A DNA stretch of 30,743 nt from an uncultured Bacteroidales bacterium. Lineage in GTDB: Bacteria; Bacteroidota; Bacteroidia; Bacteroidales; UBA932. The notes beneath the pieces were generated by a model, which was given only the letters and a program-made list of their open reading frames with translations, ran no database searches and was not told the origin of the DNA. The position numbers were made by a program, and so were the translations under genes. The stretch covers positions 1 through 30,743 of the forward strand of contig CAKVCK010000032.1 of the NCBI GenBank assembly GCA_934725575.1, in the 5' to 3' direction. Within the stretch, counting starts at the first letter, position 1. Every line of letters starts with the position of its first letter. This document shows positions 15,645 to 24,786 of this stretch, one piece after another.

Positions 15645-18600
15645 ATGCTTAAACATTTGATTGACCGGCCGATAACTGTGACGATGATAACCCTTGTCAT
15701 CGTCGTGCTGGGCATTGTCAGCATCCGTCTGCTGCCGGTGTCGCTGATTCCGGACGTGGACATCCCGTACATCACTGTGCAGGCCACGTCCTCAGAGCTT
15801 TCGGCCAGAGAGATGGACGAGAGTGTGCTGAAGCCTCTGCGCCAGCAGCTTATCCAGATCAACGGGCTGGAGGACATTGTCAGCGAGGCTAAGGACGGCA
15901 GCGGGACGATCCGGCTGACGTTCAACCACGGTTCGGACATCGACTATCTCTTCATCGAGGTCAACGAGAAGATCGACCGGTCGATGTCCGCTCTGGATGG
16001 AATCAGCCGGCCTAAGGTGCTGAAGGCCAGCGCCACGGACATTCCGGCGTTTTTTGTCAATATCACCTCGGCAGGGGAGGATTTTACCCAGATGAGCCGC
16101 TTCGCCCGTGACGTGATCAGCAAGCGCATCGAGCAGCTCCCCGAAGTCGCGATGGTTGATGTCAGCGGTCTTGTCAGCGATGAGATTCTCATCATCCCTG
16201 ACGAATCCAAACTCCTCCAGATGGGAATGACGATGCCTGAGTTCGAGGGCTGCGTCAGAAACTCGAACATCCGTCTGGGCAGTCTCACGATCCGTGACGG
16301 CGAGTACCGCTACAATGTCAAGTTCGATTCCCGTGCCTCTTCCAGCGAGGACATCGCCAACCTCTGGCTGAAGAAAGACGGCCGTCTGCTCCAGATCAAG
16401 GACATCGCCAAGGTCATCGTCCATCCCGCCAAGAGGACCGGTCTCATCCGCTCGAACGGTGAGGATGCCGTGTGCCTTGCCGTCATCAAGCAGAGCGAGG
16501 CGAAGATGTCCGACCTCAAATCCGCGATGAACCGCCTGATGGACAGCTTCGCGAGAGACTACCCGCAGCTGAGGTTCGAGATCACGAGAGACCAGACCCA
16601 GCTTCTTGAATATACCATCAACAACCTGTTGCAGAACATCATCGTCGCCCTCCTTCTGGCGAGCGTCATCATATTCCTCTTTATGAGGGACTTCCGCTCT
16701 CCGGTGCTGGTCATCATCACGATGCCGGTGGCGCTGATCTTCTCGATGCTCTGCTTCTACGCCATCGGATTGACACTGAACATCATATCCCTCTCCGGCC
16801 TGCTTCTCGGAGTCGGTATGATGACGGACAACACGGTGATCCTTGTCGATAACATAACCGGTCGCTGGCAGCGGGAAGGCAACCTGCGCTCCGCCGTGCT
16901 TGAGGGCACGAAAGAGGTGAGGGGAGCGATGCTCAGCTCAGTGCTGACAACCTGCGCCGTGTTCATTCCGTTGATATTCCTCAGCGGCATCGCAGGAGCG
17001 ATGTTCTACGATCAGGCGATGTCGGTGACAATCGTGCTGCTGACCTCCTACATCGTGACCATCCTTGTGATTCCGGTCTATTATTACTGGTGGTTCAAGG
17101 GTTCTGCCGGTTTCCGCCCGAGTCCGTTGCTGGAGAAAATCAACTTTGATGAGCCGATCCGCCGCTGGGATGACAGGCTTATGGAATGGTTCATAAGACA
17201 CCGACCGGTCGCCTGGGGGCTTCTCGCCGTCTCGACCGTCGGACTTGTGTTCTGTTTTCTGGAGATGCCGAAATCCCGTCTGCCGGAGATGACCCAGACG
17301 GACGCGATAATGAAGATCGACTGGAACGAGCATATTTCCGTGGAGCAGAACACTGAGCGTGTCAGAGGATTGGAGGAAAGCATTGCCGGAAGTGTGGAGC
17401 AGATGACAACGCTTGTCGGCTCGCAGCAGTTCATACTCGGTCACAGTGGCGACCAGGGTATTTCCGAAGCGTCCGTTTACATCAACTGCAAGGACTCCCG
17501 CACCTTGAGGCAAGTCCAGAATGGGTTACAGGGTGTGATGGGGAATGAATATCCCGCGGCGGTATATTCATTCGAGGCCTCCGGGAACATATTCGATATG
17601 GTCTTTGCCCAGAACGAGGCTCCGCTGACGGCGCGTCTTCGCCCTTTGAGGACGAGGGAGGTTGAGGTAGGTCCGTTGAGGAATGTCCTCTCCGGGGTCA
17701 GGGAGGCGTTGCCAGGTGTGGCCGTCGCTGACCCTCCGGTCAAGACTGACGCTCTGTTTGTGGCTGACCCAGAGTTGCTTGCGCTTTATGATGTCAGCTA
17801 TTCCGAACTGGCCTCCATCTTGAGAAACTCCCTTAATGAGAACCGACTTTTCAACATCGTGCAGGGGACGAGCACTGTTCCTGTGGTGACAGGATCCAAT
17901 GTGGCCGGGCTTTCCGAAATCCTGCGTGGTGCTTTTATCGAGAGGAAAGACCAGAAAGGGAATGTGTCCATAATCCCGGTTTCGGATTTGATGCGGCAGA
18001 CTTTTGTCGAAGACTTCAAGACCGTCATCGCCGGTTCGGAAGACAACTATTATCCTCTGGCTCTTGATGTCGAGTCTAAGGATGTGAAACCCGTGATGGC
18101 GGCGGTGGATGCCGTAGTGCGTGAGGACGGAAACTTCGATGTGGGTTATTCCGGCTCTTGGTTCAGCAATAGAGAGATGATTGACGAGATGATCATCATA
18201 ATGTTGGTCGCCATAATCCTGCTTTACCTGATTCTTGCGTCCCAGTTCGAGTCTCTGGTCCAGCCGCTGATCATTCTTGCTGAGATTGTCGTGGATGTAT
18301 TCGTCGCCTTGCTGGTACTGTGGATTTTCGGGGTCAGCATCAATTTGATGTCTATGATTGGACTGATTGTCATCACCGGAATCGTCATCAACGACTCCAT
18401 CCTGAAAATCGACACGATCAACCAGATGAGGAAAGCCGGGGAAAGTCTTGAGCGTGCGGTCATTGATGCGTCCTCGCTTAGAGTGAAAGCGATCATAATG
18501 ACTTCATTGACAACGATTCTGGCTGTGTGCCCATTCCTCTCCAGAGGAAGTATGGGGGCTGATCTCCAGTACCCGATGTCCCTTGTGATCATAGCTGGAA

Positions 18601-18680
18601 TGCTTGTCGGAACCCTTGTCAGCCTGTTCGTCGTGCCGGCGTTGTATTATTCGGTCTACAATGGAAGGAAGAAGAAATAG
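15645..18680 (+). CDS. RND efflux permease, first of two
   Basis: 1011 residues, the normal length for RND permeases, with TM1, a large periplasmic loop, TM2-7, a second loop and TM8-12. TM4 reads 'GVGMMTDNTVILVDNI', keeping one acidic relay residue (Asp395) while the second is Asn396. In TM10, 'GIVINDSILKIDTINQM' has Asn916-Asp917 where AcrB has Lys940-Asn941, with a Lys five residues later. The proton relay therefore differs from AcrB, though similar sequences are common in Bacteroidetes permeases. The substrate cannot be told. Its last 20 nt overlap the second permease gene, implying coupled translation and perhaps a mixed trimer. Confidence 0.9.
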   Translation: MLKHLIDRPITVTMITLVIVVLGIVSIRLLPVSLIPDVDIPYITVQATSSELSAREMDESVLKPLRQQLIQINGLEDIVSEAKDGSGTIRLTFNHGSDIDYLFIEVNEKIDRSMSALDGISRPKVLKASATDIPAFFVNITSAGEDFTQMSRFARDVISKRIEQLPEVAMVDVSGLVSDEILIIPDESKLLQMGMTMPEFEGCVRNSNIRLGSLTIRDGEYRYNVKFDSRASSSEDIANLWLKKDGRLLQIKDIAKVIVHPAKRTGLIRSNGEDAVCLAVIKQSEAKMSDLKSAMNRLMDSFARDYPQLRFEITRDQTQLLEYTINNLLQNIIVALLLASVIIFLFMRDFRSPVLVIITMPVALIFSMLCFYAIGLTLNIISLSGLLLGVGMMTDNTVILVDNITGRWQREGNLRSAVLEGTKEVRGAMLSSVLTTCAVFIPLIFLSGIAGAMFYDQAMSVTIVLLTSYIVTILVIPVYYYWWFKGSAGFRPSPLLEKINFDEPIRRWDDRLMEWFIRHRPVAWGLLAVSTVGLVFCFLEMPKSRLPEMTQTDAIMKIDWNEHISVEQNTERVRGLEESIAGSVEQMTTLVGSQQFILGHSGDQGISEASVYINCKDSRTLRQVQNGLQGVMGNEYPAAVYSFEASGNIFDMVFAQNEAPLTARLRPLRTREVEVGPLRNVLSGVREALPGVAVADPPVKTDALFVADPELLALYDVSYSELASILRNSLNENRLFNIVQGTSTVPVVTGSNVAGLSEILRGAFIERKDQKGNVSIIPVSDLMRQTFVEDFKTVIAGSEDNYYPLALDVESKDVKPVMAAVDAVVREDGNFDVGYSGSWFSNREMIDEMIIIMLVAIILLYLILASQFESLVQPLIILAEIVVDVFVALLVLWIFGVSINLMSMIGLIVITGIVINDSILKIDTINQMRKAGESLERAVIDASSLRVKAIIMTSLTTILAVCPFLSRGSMGADLQYPMSLVIIAGMLVGTLVSLFVVPALYYSVYNGRKKK

Positions 18681-21600
18681 ACTTTCTCCATTCTCGGTCG
18701 TTCTGATTATGGTGGCGCTGTCCCTTGTAGGGCTGGCGGCGTTGCCGCGTCTGAACATCCAATACACTCCGATGACGGAAGGACGCTCGATCACGGTGTC
18801 TTTCTCCTACCGCAACGCCTCTGCGGAAATAATTGAAAGCGAGGCGACTTCCAAGATAGAAGGTGTCCTGGCGGGGATCCGGAACGTCACTGACATCTCA
18901 TCGACTTCCCGCAAGGGATCCGGTTCTGTCTATGTCAAATTCCGCAAGGAAACTGATATGGACGCTGCCCGCTTCGAGGTGGCATCCGCGATCCGGAATG
19001 TATATTCAAGCCTCCCGGATGGAGTGTCCTATCCAGAAATATCCCTGTCCGGAAGCGGCCGTGTCTCACGAATATCCTATCTTATCAAGGGTGCTATCCC
19101 TTCCAGAGAGATTTCCAAATATGTCAAAGAGCACGTTCTCGGGCATTTGGCCGCCATTCCTGGCGTGGACAAGGTCAATGTGGACGGAGGAGTACCATTC
19201 CAGTGGGTGATCACTTTTGATGCCGCTAAGATCCAGTCGGCCGGCATCTCCGCCGATGAGATCTCATTCGCCTTCAACTCCTGCTATCGAGAGGATATTC
19301 TCGGAATGACCGAGACTTCGGAAGGGTTGATGACAGTGCGCCTGAAAGAGGCTTCGGACAAGGATTTCGGCTCGGTTCCGGTCAAGAATGTGAACGGCCG
19401 TGTGATCTATCTTCGAGACATCGCGCAGTGGCGCTACGAGGAGGCCCTGCCATCCTACTATTACCGTGTCAACGGATTGAACACCATAACCTTGACGGTG
19501 GAGATCGCATCCACTGCCAATCTGCTGACGGTCTCCTCGGCTGTGAAGGACAAGATGGATGAGCTCCAGAAAACCTTCCCTTCGGAAATCACCGCCGGCA
19601 TAGCCTACGATTCCTCTGAATATGTCAGCGAGGAACTCGACAAGATCTACGTCCGGACCGCCCTCTGCATCCTGATCCTACTGCTGTTCGTGTTCCTGAT
19701 CAACAGGTCGTGGAGGTATATGCTAATCATAGTCTTCACCTTGACGGTCAATGTGCTGACTGCCTTGATGATCTACAGTTTCGCCGGTCTTCAGATCCAC
19801 ATCTACACCCTCGCCGGAATCACTGTCTCGCTCGGCATAGTCATCGACACCTCGATCGTGATGATCGACCACTATGCCCATTTCAAGGATCGGAAAGCCT
19901 TCCCGTCAATCCTTTCGGCGGCCGCCACGACTGTCGGGGCGTTGGTGATGGTCCTTCTGCTTCCGGAAAAGGAGAAGGCCAACCTCGTGGACTTCATCTG
20001 GGTGATTGTCATTAACTTGGGATTGTCGCTGATCATCTCCTACCTCTTCATCCCGTCGCTGATGGAATATGTTCCTGTAAGGGTGGCGGGCGGCAAGTCC
20101 GGGCGTTCCCCAAGGAAACTCCGTCGGATCCTGCGTTGGAACAGGTTCTACGCTTCCTACATCGGTTGGGGAGTGCGGCATCGCTGGGTGTACGTCCTTC
20201 TGTTCATCGCCGCGTTCGGTGTTCCGCTTTGCCTTCTTCCGGCCCGTCTGTCCGACTTGGACAAGGCCAAGGCAGACAGGTTCGACAAGTTCCTGGACAA
20301 GATCGTGACCTGGAAGCCGTACGATTCAAACCGCCAGCTCATCGACAAGATCGCCAGCTCGTCTTTCGGCTTGTTCTACAAGTCTTTGAACCGCTCCAAT
20401 TTCTACCGGGAGCCCGAGAAGAAGCGCCTGATCATCAACGCTGGTATGCTTGAGGGGTGTACGGTGAACCAGCTCAACGATGTCGTGAAGGCGATGGAGA
20501 ACTATCTGGCGAAGTTCGATGAGATCTCCGTCTTCACCACGTCTGTATATTCCTATGACAACGCCGAGATTTCGGTTGAGTTCAAGCCGGAGTACGAGAA
20601 CACCGGTTTCCCGGCCGTGCTGAAGTCTGAGGTGACGAGGATGGCTATCAATTTCGGAGGTGCGAACTGGAGGGTGTCCGGAATAGACGACAATAATTTC
20701 AACAACAACATCGTCTCGTCCTCCAAGAGCAACCGTATCTCCTTGAAGGGGTATAACTATCAGGAACTCAGCCGCTATGCCGAGAAGTTGATGGCCTATC
20801 TCTCCACCAACCGCCGTGTCCAGGGCGCTGAGATCTGGTCGGGAGGATGGAACGGCAGACCTTCGATGGAGTTTGTCCTGGACTATGATTTCTCCAGGAT
20901 GACGCTCGCCGACATCAATCCGTACGCCTACTACAATGCCTTGGGATCCTTGCTGTACGAACGGAAGATCGGGGCTTCCGAATATGATGGTGAATCCGTC
21001 GATGTGATCCTCCGTTCTTCGGATCTGGACAGGTACGATCTATGGCACGTGCTGAACTCCCCGATTGATGTCGGGCAGAAGAGTATGACGCTCTCAAGTG
21101 TGGGCGGCATCGACAAGAAACGCACGGGGGTGACGATCCGTAAGAGCAACCAGTCCTACGAGCTTGTTGTCTGCTATGATTTCATCGGAAGCTGGGAATT
21201 GAGTCGTTCCTTGTCCCAGAAAGCGGTGAAATATATGAACGAAGAGGTGCTTCCGATAGGATTCAAGGCCGAGGTGCCGGGTTGGGGCTGGTTCGACACC
21301 GCCAAGCAGCAGTACGCCTGGCTTATCTTCCTGATCCTTGCGGTGATGTACGTGATCCTTGCGATGACATTCGAGTCGTTCCGCTACCCGCTCGCCGTGA
21401 TCTTTATGGTTCCGGTCTCTTTCATCGGCCTCTTCCTCGCCTTCGGTCTCTCGGACTTCTCCTTCGACCAGGGCGGTTTCGCCGCCTTCGTGATGCTAAG
21501 CGGCATAGTCGTCAACGCCGGCATCTACCTCATCACAACCTACCAGTCCCTCCTCCGTGAGCGTACCCACCCGCTCCCTGTGGTTCGGCAATCTCACCAA

Positions 21601-21843
21601 CCAGCCGAATCAGCCGGCATCCGCCTCTATGTCAAAGCCTACTCCCGCAAGATCAACCCGATCACCCTCACCATAGTCTCCACTATCCTCGGCCTCCTTC
21701 CGTTCCTGACCGACGGCCCCGAGGAAGTCTTCTGGTTCGACTTCGCTGTAGGCACCATCTCCGGAATGCTCTTCTCCATCCTTGCCGTAATATTCATCCT
21801 CCCCGTCTTCAGCGTCAGCCGCAGACCGAACCGAAATAAATGA
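18661..21843 (+). CDS. RND efflux permease, second of two
   Basis: 1060 residues from ATG 18661; an in-frame ATG at 18604 is deep inside the upstream gene and adds a cysteine-rich stretch not expected before TM1. It has RND architecture with TM4 'LGIVIDTSIVMIDHY' (Asp396 present, second acidic residue replaced by Thr) and TM10 'GIVVNAGIYLITTY' with Asn952 at the AcrB Lys940 position. It is clearly diverged from the first permease. Two non-identical permeases in one operon recall MdtB/MdtC, which form a heterotrimer where one subunit does most proton transfer. A longer loop at about residues 976-990 (LPVVRQSHQPAESAG) precedes TM11. This is the last gene of the efflux unit. Confidence 0.9.
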   Translation: MEGRRNRLSPFSVVLIMVALSLVGLAALPRLNIQYTPMTEGRSITVSFSYRNASAEIIESEATSKIEGVLAGIRNVTDISSTSRKGSGSVYVKFRKETDMDAARFEVASAIRNVYSSLPDGVSYPEISLSGSGRVSRISYLIKGAIPSREISKYVKEHVLGHLAAIPGVDKVNVDGGVPFQWVITFDAAKIQSAGISADEISFAFNSCYREDILGMTETSEGLMTVRLKEASDKDFGSVPVKNVNGRVIYLRDIAQWRYEEALPSYYYRVNGLNTITLTVEIASTANLLTVSSAVKDKMDELQKTFPSEITAGIAYDSSEYVSEELDKIYVRTALCILILLLFVFLINRSWRYMLIIVFTLTVNVLTALMIYSFAGLQIHIYTLAGITVSLGIVIDTSIVMIDHYAHFKDRKAFPSILSAAATTVGALVMVLLLPEKEKANLVDFIWVIVINLGLSLIISYLFIPSLMEYVPVRVAGGKSGRSPRKLRRILRWNRFYASYIGWGVRHRWVYVLLFIAAFGVPLCLLPARLSDLDKAKADRFDKFLDKIVTWKPYDSNRQLIDKIASSSFGLFYKSLNRSNFYREPEKKRLIINAGMLEGCTVNQLNDVVKAMENYLAKFDEISVFTTSVYSYDNAEISVEFKPEYENTGFPAVLKSEVTRMAINFGGANWRVSGIDDNNFNNNIVSSSKSNRISLKGYNYQELSRYAEKLMAYLSTNRRVQGAEIWSGGWNGRPSMEFVLDYDFSRMTLADINPYAYYNALGSLLYERKIGASEYDGESVDVILRSSDLDRYDLWHVLNSPIDVGQKSMTLSSVGGIDKKRTGVTIRKSNQSYELVVCYDFIGSWELSRSLSQKAVKYMNEEVLPIGFKAEVPGWGWFDTAKQQYAWLIFLILAVMYVILAMTFESFRYPLAVIFMVPVSFIGLFLAFGLSDFSFDQGGFAAFVMLSGIVVNAGIYLITTYQSLLRERTHPLPVVRQSHQPAESAGIRLYVKAYSRKINPITLTIVSTILGLLPFLTDGPEEVFWFDFAVGTISGMLFSILAVIFILPVFSVSRRPNRNK

Positions 21844-21925
21844 CCGACAGAAAATATTTGGGTATAGAACGTTGCAGGTCGCTAGGCAAACGATAGGGAT
21901 CTGCTGATTCTGAAATCATCAACAG

Positions 21926-21955
21926 TTGCATTTATCTATGAATATTGTTACATTG
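21926..21955 (+). promoter_or_regulatory. Probable promoter for the rhamnosidase gene
   Basis: TTG at 21926-21928, 20 nt, then TACATTG at 21949-21955, close to TAnnTTTG but one T short. The start codon is at 21979. The 135-nt gap also holds a small TGATT/AATCA inverted repeat at 21905-21918 with no T-tract. Confidence 0.4.
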
Positions 21956-21978
21956 CGACACAAAATTATCCCGGTCAG

Positions 21979-24657
21979 ATGAAGACAACAAAATTAGGAT
22001 TGGCCTTGGGGGGCTTATTGTTTATGGGGGTTGTGCTCGGCTTTTGCGTAAATGACAAAAAGATGGCGCCGGAAGCCCTCCGTTGCGAGTATCAGGAAGG
22101 GAATGGCATCCTCATTGACACACAGACGCCAAGGCTCTCGTGGATAAACAACACCACCCAAACCGCCTGGCAGATTCTCGTGGCCACCGACAGGAAGGCT
22201 CTCAAGGAAGGTAAGGCGGACATCTGGGATTCGGGAAAGATGGCAGGAAGCGAGTCCCATCTGGTCGCATATTCGGGACCGGAGATGGATTCTATGGAGG
22301 ACTATTGGTGGACTGTCAGAATCTGGAATGCGGATGGCAAAGTGTCAGCGTGGGCGGAACCTGCTCACTGGACTACAGGAATGTTCAGAGAAAGCGACTG
22401 GAAGGCTCAGTGGATCGGCGCTTCCTGGCAGGATGACAGCGACCCGACAGCGGACAACTCCGCTCCCATATTCAGAAAAGAGTTCACGGTCAGGGATGGT
22501 CTCGTCCGCGCAAAAGCTTTTGTCTGTGGACTTGGTTGGTTCGAGATGTCCGTCAACGGCGGCAAGGTCGGAGATGACTACTTCGTTCCCGGGCTGACCG
22601 ACTACACGACAAGGCCGGCGCTTCTCACCAATCCGAGAATCCCTCTGGAGCCGGAAGTCACAGCCTATCGGACCCTGTACCTCGCCTACGACATCACTGA
22701 TATGCTCGATAAGGGCGCGAATGCTGTCTCGATGCTTCTTGGAAGCGGGTATTTCCACGAAGGATTGTTCAACAACAACACCATAGCGAACTACGGCTAC
22801 CCGAGATTCATCCTGCAGATGAAACTTGAATATTCAGATGGGCACATTGAATATATCTGCTCGGACACCACTTGGAAGGAGGCTCATTCCCCGGTTGTGT
22901 TCAGCAACCTCTACCAGGGAGAGGTCTATGACGCCAACATTGAGATTCCGGGATGGAGCAAGCCTGGATTGGATGACTCCTCGTTAGGGTACGCTGCCGT
23001 TAAGGAGGCTCCTCAGGGCAGACTTGTAGCCAATATGGGGCCGACAGACAAGGTAGTGGAAGTCTTGAATCCGGTCTCTTTCGAGAAACTCGAAGATGGA
23101 ACATTCAAGGTCGATTTCGGCAAGGTCATTTCGGGCTGGGTCAAATTGGATGGTGTCAATGTTAGCAAGGGTGACACTCTTAAGGTCAACCATCTGTCTG
23201 AGTATCCTGCCGGCAGGTGTGAATATGTCTGTGCGTCCGATGGGAAGGTCTCGTTGAATCCGAAGTTCACTTGGTATGTTTTCAGAGAGGCCATCATTTC
23301 CGGGATCAAAGATCTTGATGCTTCGCGGATAGTCGCCGAGGCGGTCGGCTCCGATGTGAAACCCAACGCTGAGTTCGACTGTTCGAATCCGCTGTTCTGT
23401 CAGATCGAAAAGATCTGGAGACAGTCTCAGGTGGACAATATGCACGCAGGGGTGGCCTCCGATTGTCCTCATAGAGAAAGACTTCCATACACGGGTGACG
23501 GTGAGGTCGCGATGCCTATGGTCCTTGCCAATTTTGACGCCGCCTCATTCTACAACAAATGGATCGGTGATGTCAAAGGCAGTCAGAATCCAGAGTCGGG
23601 TTATGTGCCGAACGGCGCTCCTTGGGAACCTTGCTGCGGAGGCGGTCCGGCTTGGGGTGCGGCCATCTGCGTTATGCCGTGGGAGTTCTACAACCGCTAC
23701 GGTGACAAGGATCTTCTCGCAAGCTGTCTTGGCCCGATGAAGGCGTTTATGCGTTTCTATGACACCTGGCGGACAGAGGACGGAACGTCGTCGTTCCATA
23801 AGCCTACACCACAGGGAACGCCACTCTATTGGTACAACCTCGGAGATTGGGCGCCGGCTTTCGGCCTGCCGAAGGATGAACTTGTCTACACATTCTTCTA
23901 CTGGTTGTGTGCGGACATCACAGCGAAGACAGCCAAGGTACTTGGTGACGAGAAATGTGCCGCAGAGTATTCGGAAAAGGCTGACGGAATCAGAGATGCG
24001 TTCAACAGAAGTTACTACGATCCGGAAGCCAAGAGCTACGGAGACTTCGGAGGCAACGTCTATGCTCTGTATATGGGTGTACCTCAGGAACGACTTGAGG
24101 ATGTCCGCGCCACACTCCGTGAAGAGTTGATGGGCAAATACAACGGCCACGTCAATGTCGGCTTCGTCGCGCACAGATTCCTTTACGAGACTCTTGCTCT
24201 CAATGGTATGAACGATGTGGCGTGGACCCTGCTGAACCAAAAGGATTTTCCGAGTTTCGGATGGTGGCTTGAACAAGGCGCTACAACCACGTGGGAGCAA
24301 TGGGACGGGACTGATTCGCGGAACCACCCGATGTTCGGTGGCGGCCTCGTTTGGTTCTACAAGATGCTCGCTGGAGTTCAGACAGATCCTGATGAGCCTG
24401 GTTTCAAGCACATCATCATCCGTCCTATTCCCGTGAAGGAGCTTGAGGATGTCTCCTACACGACCCGGACTCCTTATGGGACACTTGTGTCCAAAGTCAA
24501 GGTGAACGGTGACAAGGTGCGTATGGAAGGCCGTGTCCCTTTCGGAACCCGCGCCACGGTCTATGTCCCGAAAAGCACGGACGCCGCGATTCTCAGACCG
24601 CTTGATGACAGTAGTTACGAAATCTATGAGATCGGTCCGGGGGAGTACTCATTCTGA
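21979..24657 (+). CDS. Alpha-L-rhamnosidase (GH78 type)
   Basis: 892 residues. An N-terminal hydrophobic signal (about 5-23) has no proper lipobox (LGFC). Domains in order: a fibronectin-like region with 'AWQILVATDR' and 'DYWWTVRIWNADG', the N-terminal rhamnosidase beta-domains ('WKAQWIG', 'FRKEFTV', 'VCGLGWFEMSVNG'), the six-hairpin catalytic barrel, and a C-terminal beta domain ('VSYTTRTPYGTLVSKVKVNG'). The catalytic acid region is D495-C-P-H-R-E500-R, and the general base is Glu773 in TTTWEQWDG; both fit GH78. It would release alpha-linked L-rhamnose from plant or bacterial glycans in the periplasm. No SusC/SusD pair is present in the window, so it is not in a visible polysaccharide utilisation locus. 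The gap to the next gene is 129 nt with its own promoter. Confidence 0.9.
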   Translation: MKTTKLGLALGGLLFMGVVLGFCVNDKKMAPEALRCEYQEGNGILIDTQTPRLSWINNTTQTAWQILVATDRKALKEGKADIWDSGKMAGSESHLVAYSGPEMDSMEDYWWTVRIWNADGKVSAWAEPAHWTTGMFRESDWKAQWIGASWQDDSDPTADNSAPIFRKEFTVRDGLVRAKAFVCGLGWFEMSVNGGKVGDDYFVPGLTDYTTRPALLTNPRIPLEPEVTAYRTLYLAYDITDMLDKGANAVSMLLGSGYFHEGLFNNNTIANYGYPRFILQMKLEYSDGHIEYICSDTTWKEAHSPVVFSNLYQGEVYDANIEIPGWSKPGLDDSSLGYAAVKEAPQGRLVANMGPTDKVVEVLNPVSFEKLEDGTFKVDFGKVISGWVKLDGVNVSKGDTLKVNHLSEYPAGRCEYVCASDGKVSLNPKFTWYVFREAIISGIKDLDASRIVAEAVGSDVKPNAEFDCSNPLFCQIEKIWRQSQVDNMHAGVASDCPHRERLPYTGDGEVAMPMVLANFDAASFYNKWIGDVKGSQNPESGYVPNGAPWEPCCGGGPAWGAAICVMPWEFYNRYGDKDLLASCLGPMKAFMRFYDTWRTEDGTSSFHKPTPQGTPLYWYNLGDWAPAFGLPKDELVYTFFYWLCADITAKTAKVLGDEKCAAEYSEKADGIRDAFNRSYYDPEAKSYGDFGGNVYALYMGVPQERLEDVRATLREELMGKYNGHVNVGFVAHRFLYETLALNGMNDVAWTLLNQKDFPSFGWWLEQGATTTWEQWDGTDSRNHPMFGGGLVWFYKMLAGVQTDPDEPGFKHIIIRPIPVKELEDVSYTTRTPYGTLVSKVKVNGDKVRMEGRVPFGTRATVYVPKSTDAAILRPLDDSSYEIYEIGPGEYSF

Positions 24658-24721
24658 GAACCGTGCTGGCATAGGTGAGCTGACTTGTTGATTTTAAAGG
24701 TAGAACCCACCTCGAAAAAAA

Positions 24722-24752
24722 TTTGCATTCTGAAAGGTTTTGTGTAAATTTA
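24722..24752 (+). promoter_or_regulatory. Bacteroidetes-type promoter for the cytochrome-SUMF1 gene
   Basis: TTTG at 24722-24725, 19 nt, then TAAATTTA at 24745-24752, a seven-of-eight match to TAnnTTTG. The start codon is at 24787. Probably drives the 24787 gene and possibly the following ones. Confidence 0.5.
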
Positions 24753-24786
24753 CCGGATTTGTTTTTAACAGGTTTGGAACACGACT

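Noticed and set aside
15792..16424. 210-codon minus-strand frame inside the first RND permease
   Set aside because: Antisense shadow; the sense frame encodes conserved RND sequence throughout.
21905..21918. TGATT-CTGA-AATCA hairpin as terminator of the efflux operon
   Set aside because: Short AT-containing stem and no T-tract; not a convincing terminator.
23545..24411. 288-codon open frame on the minus strand inside the rhamnosidase gene
   Set aside because: Shadow of a clear GH78 gene; no start context, and the translation is Arg/His-rich without domains.
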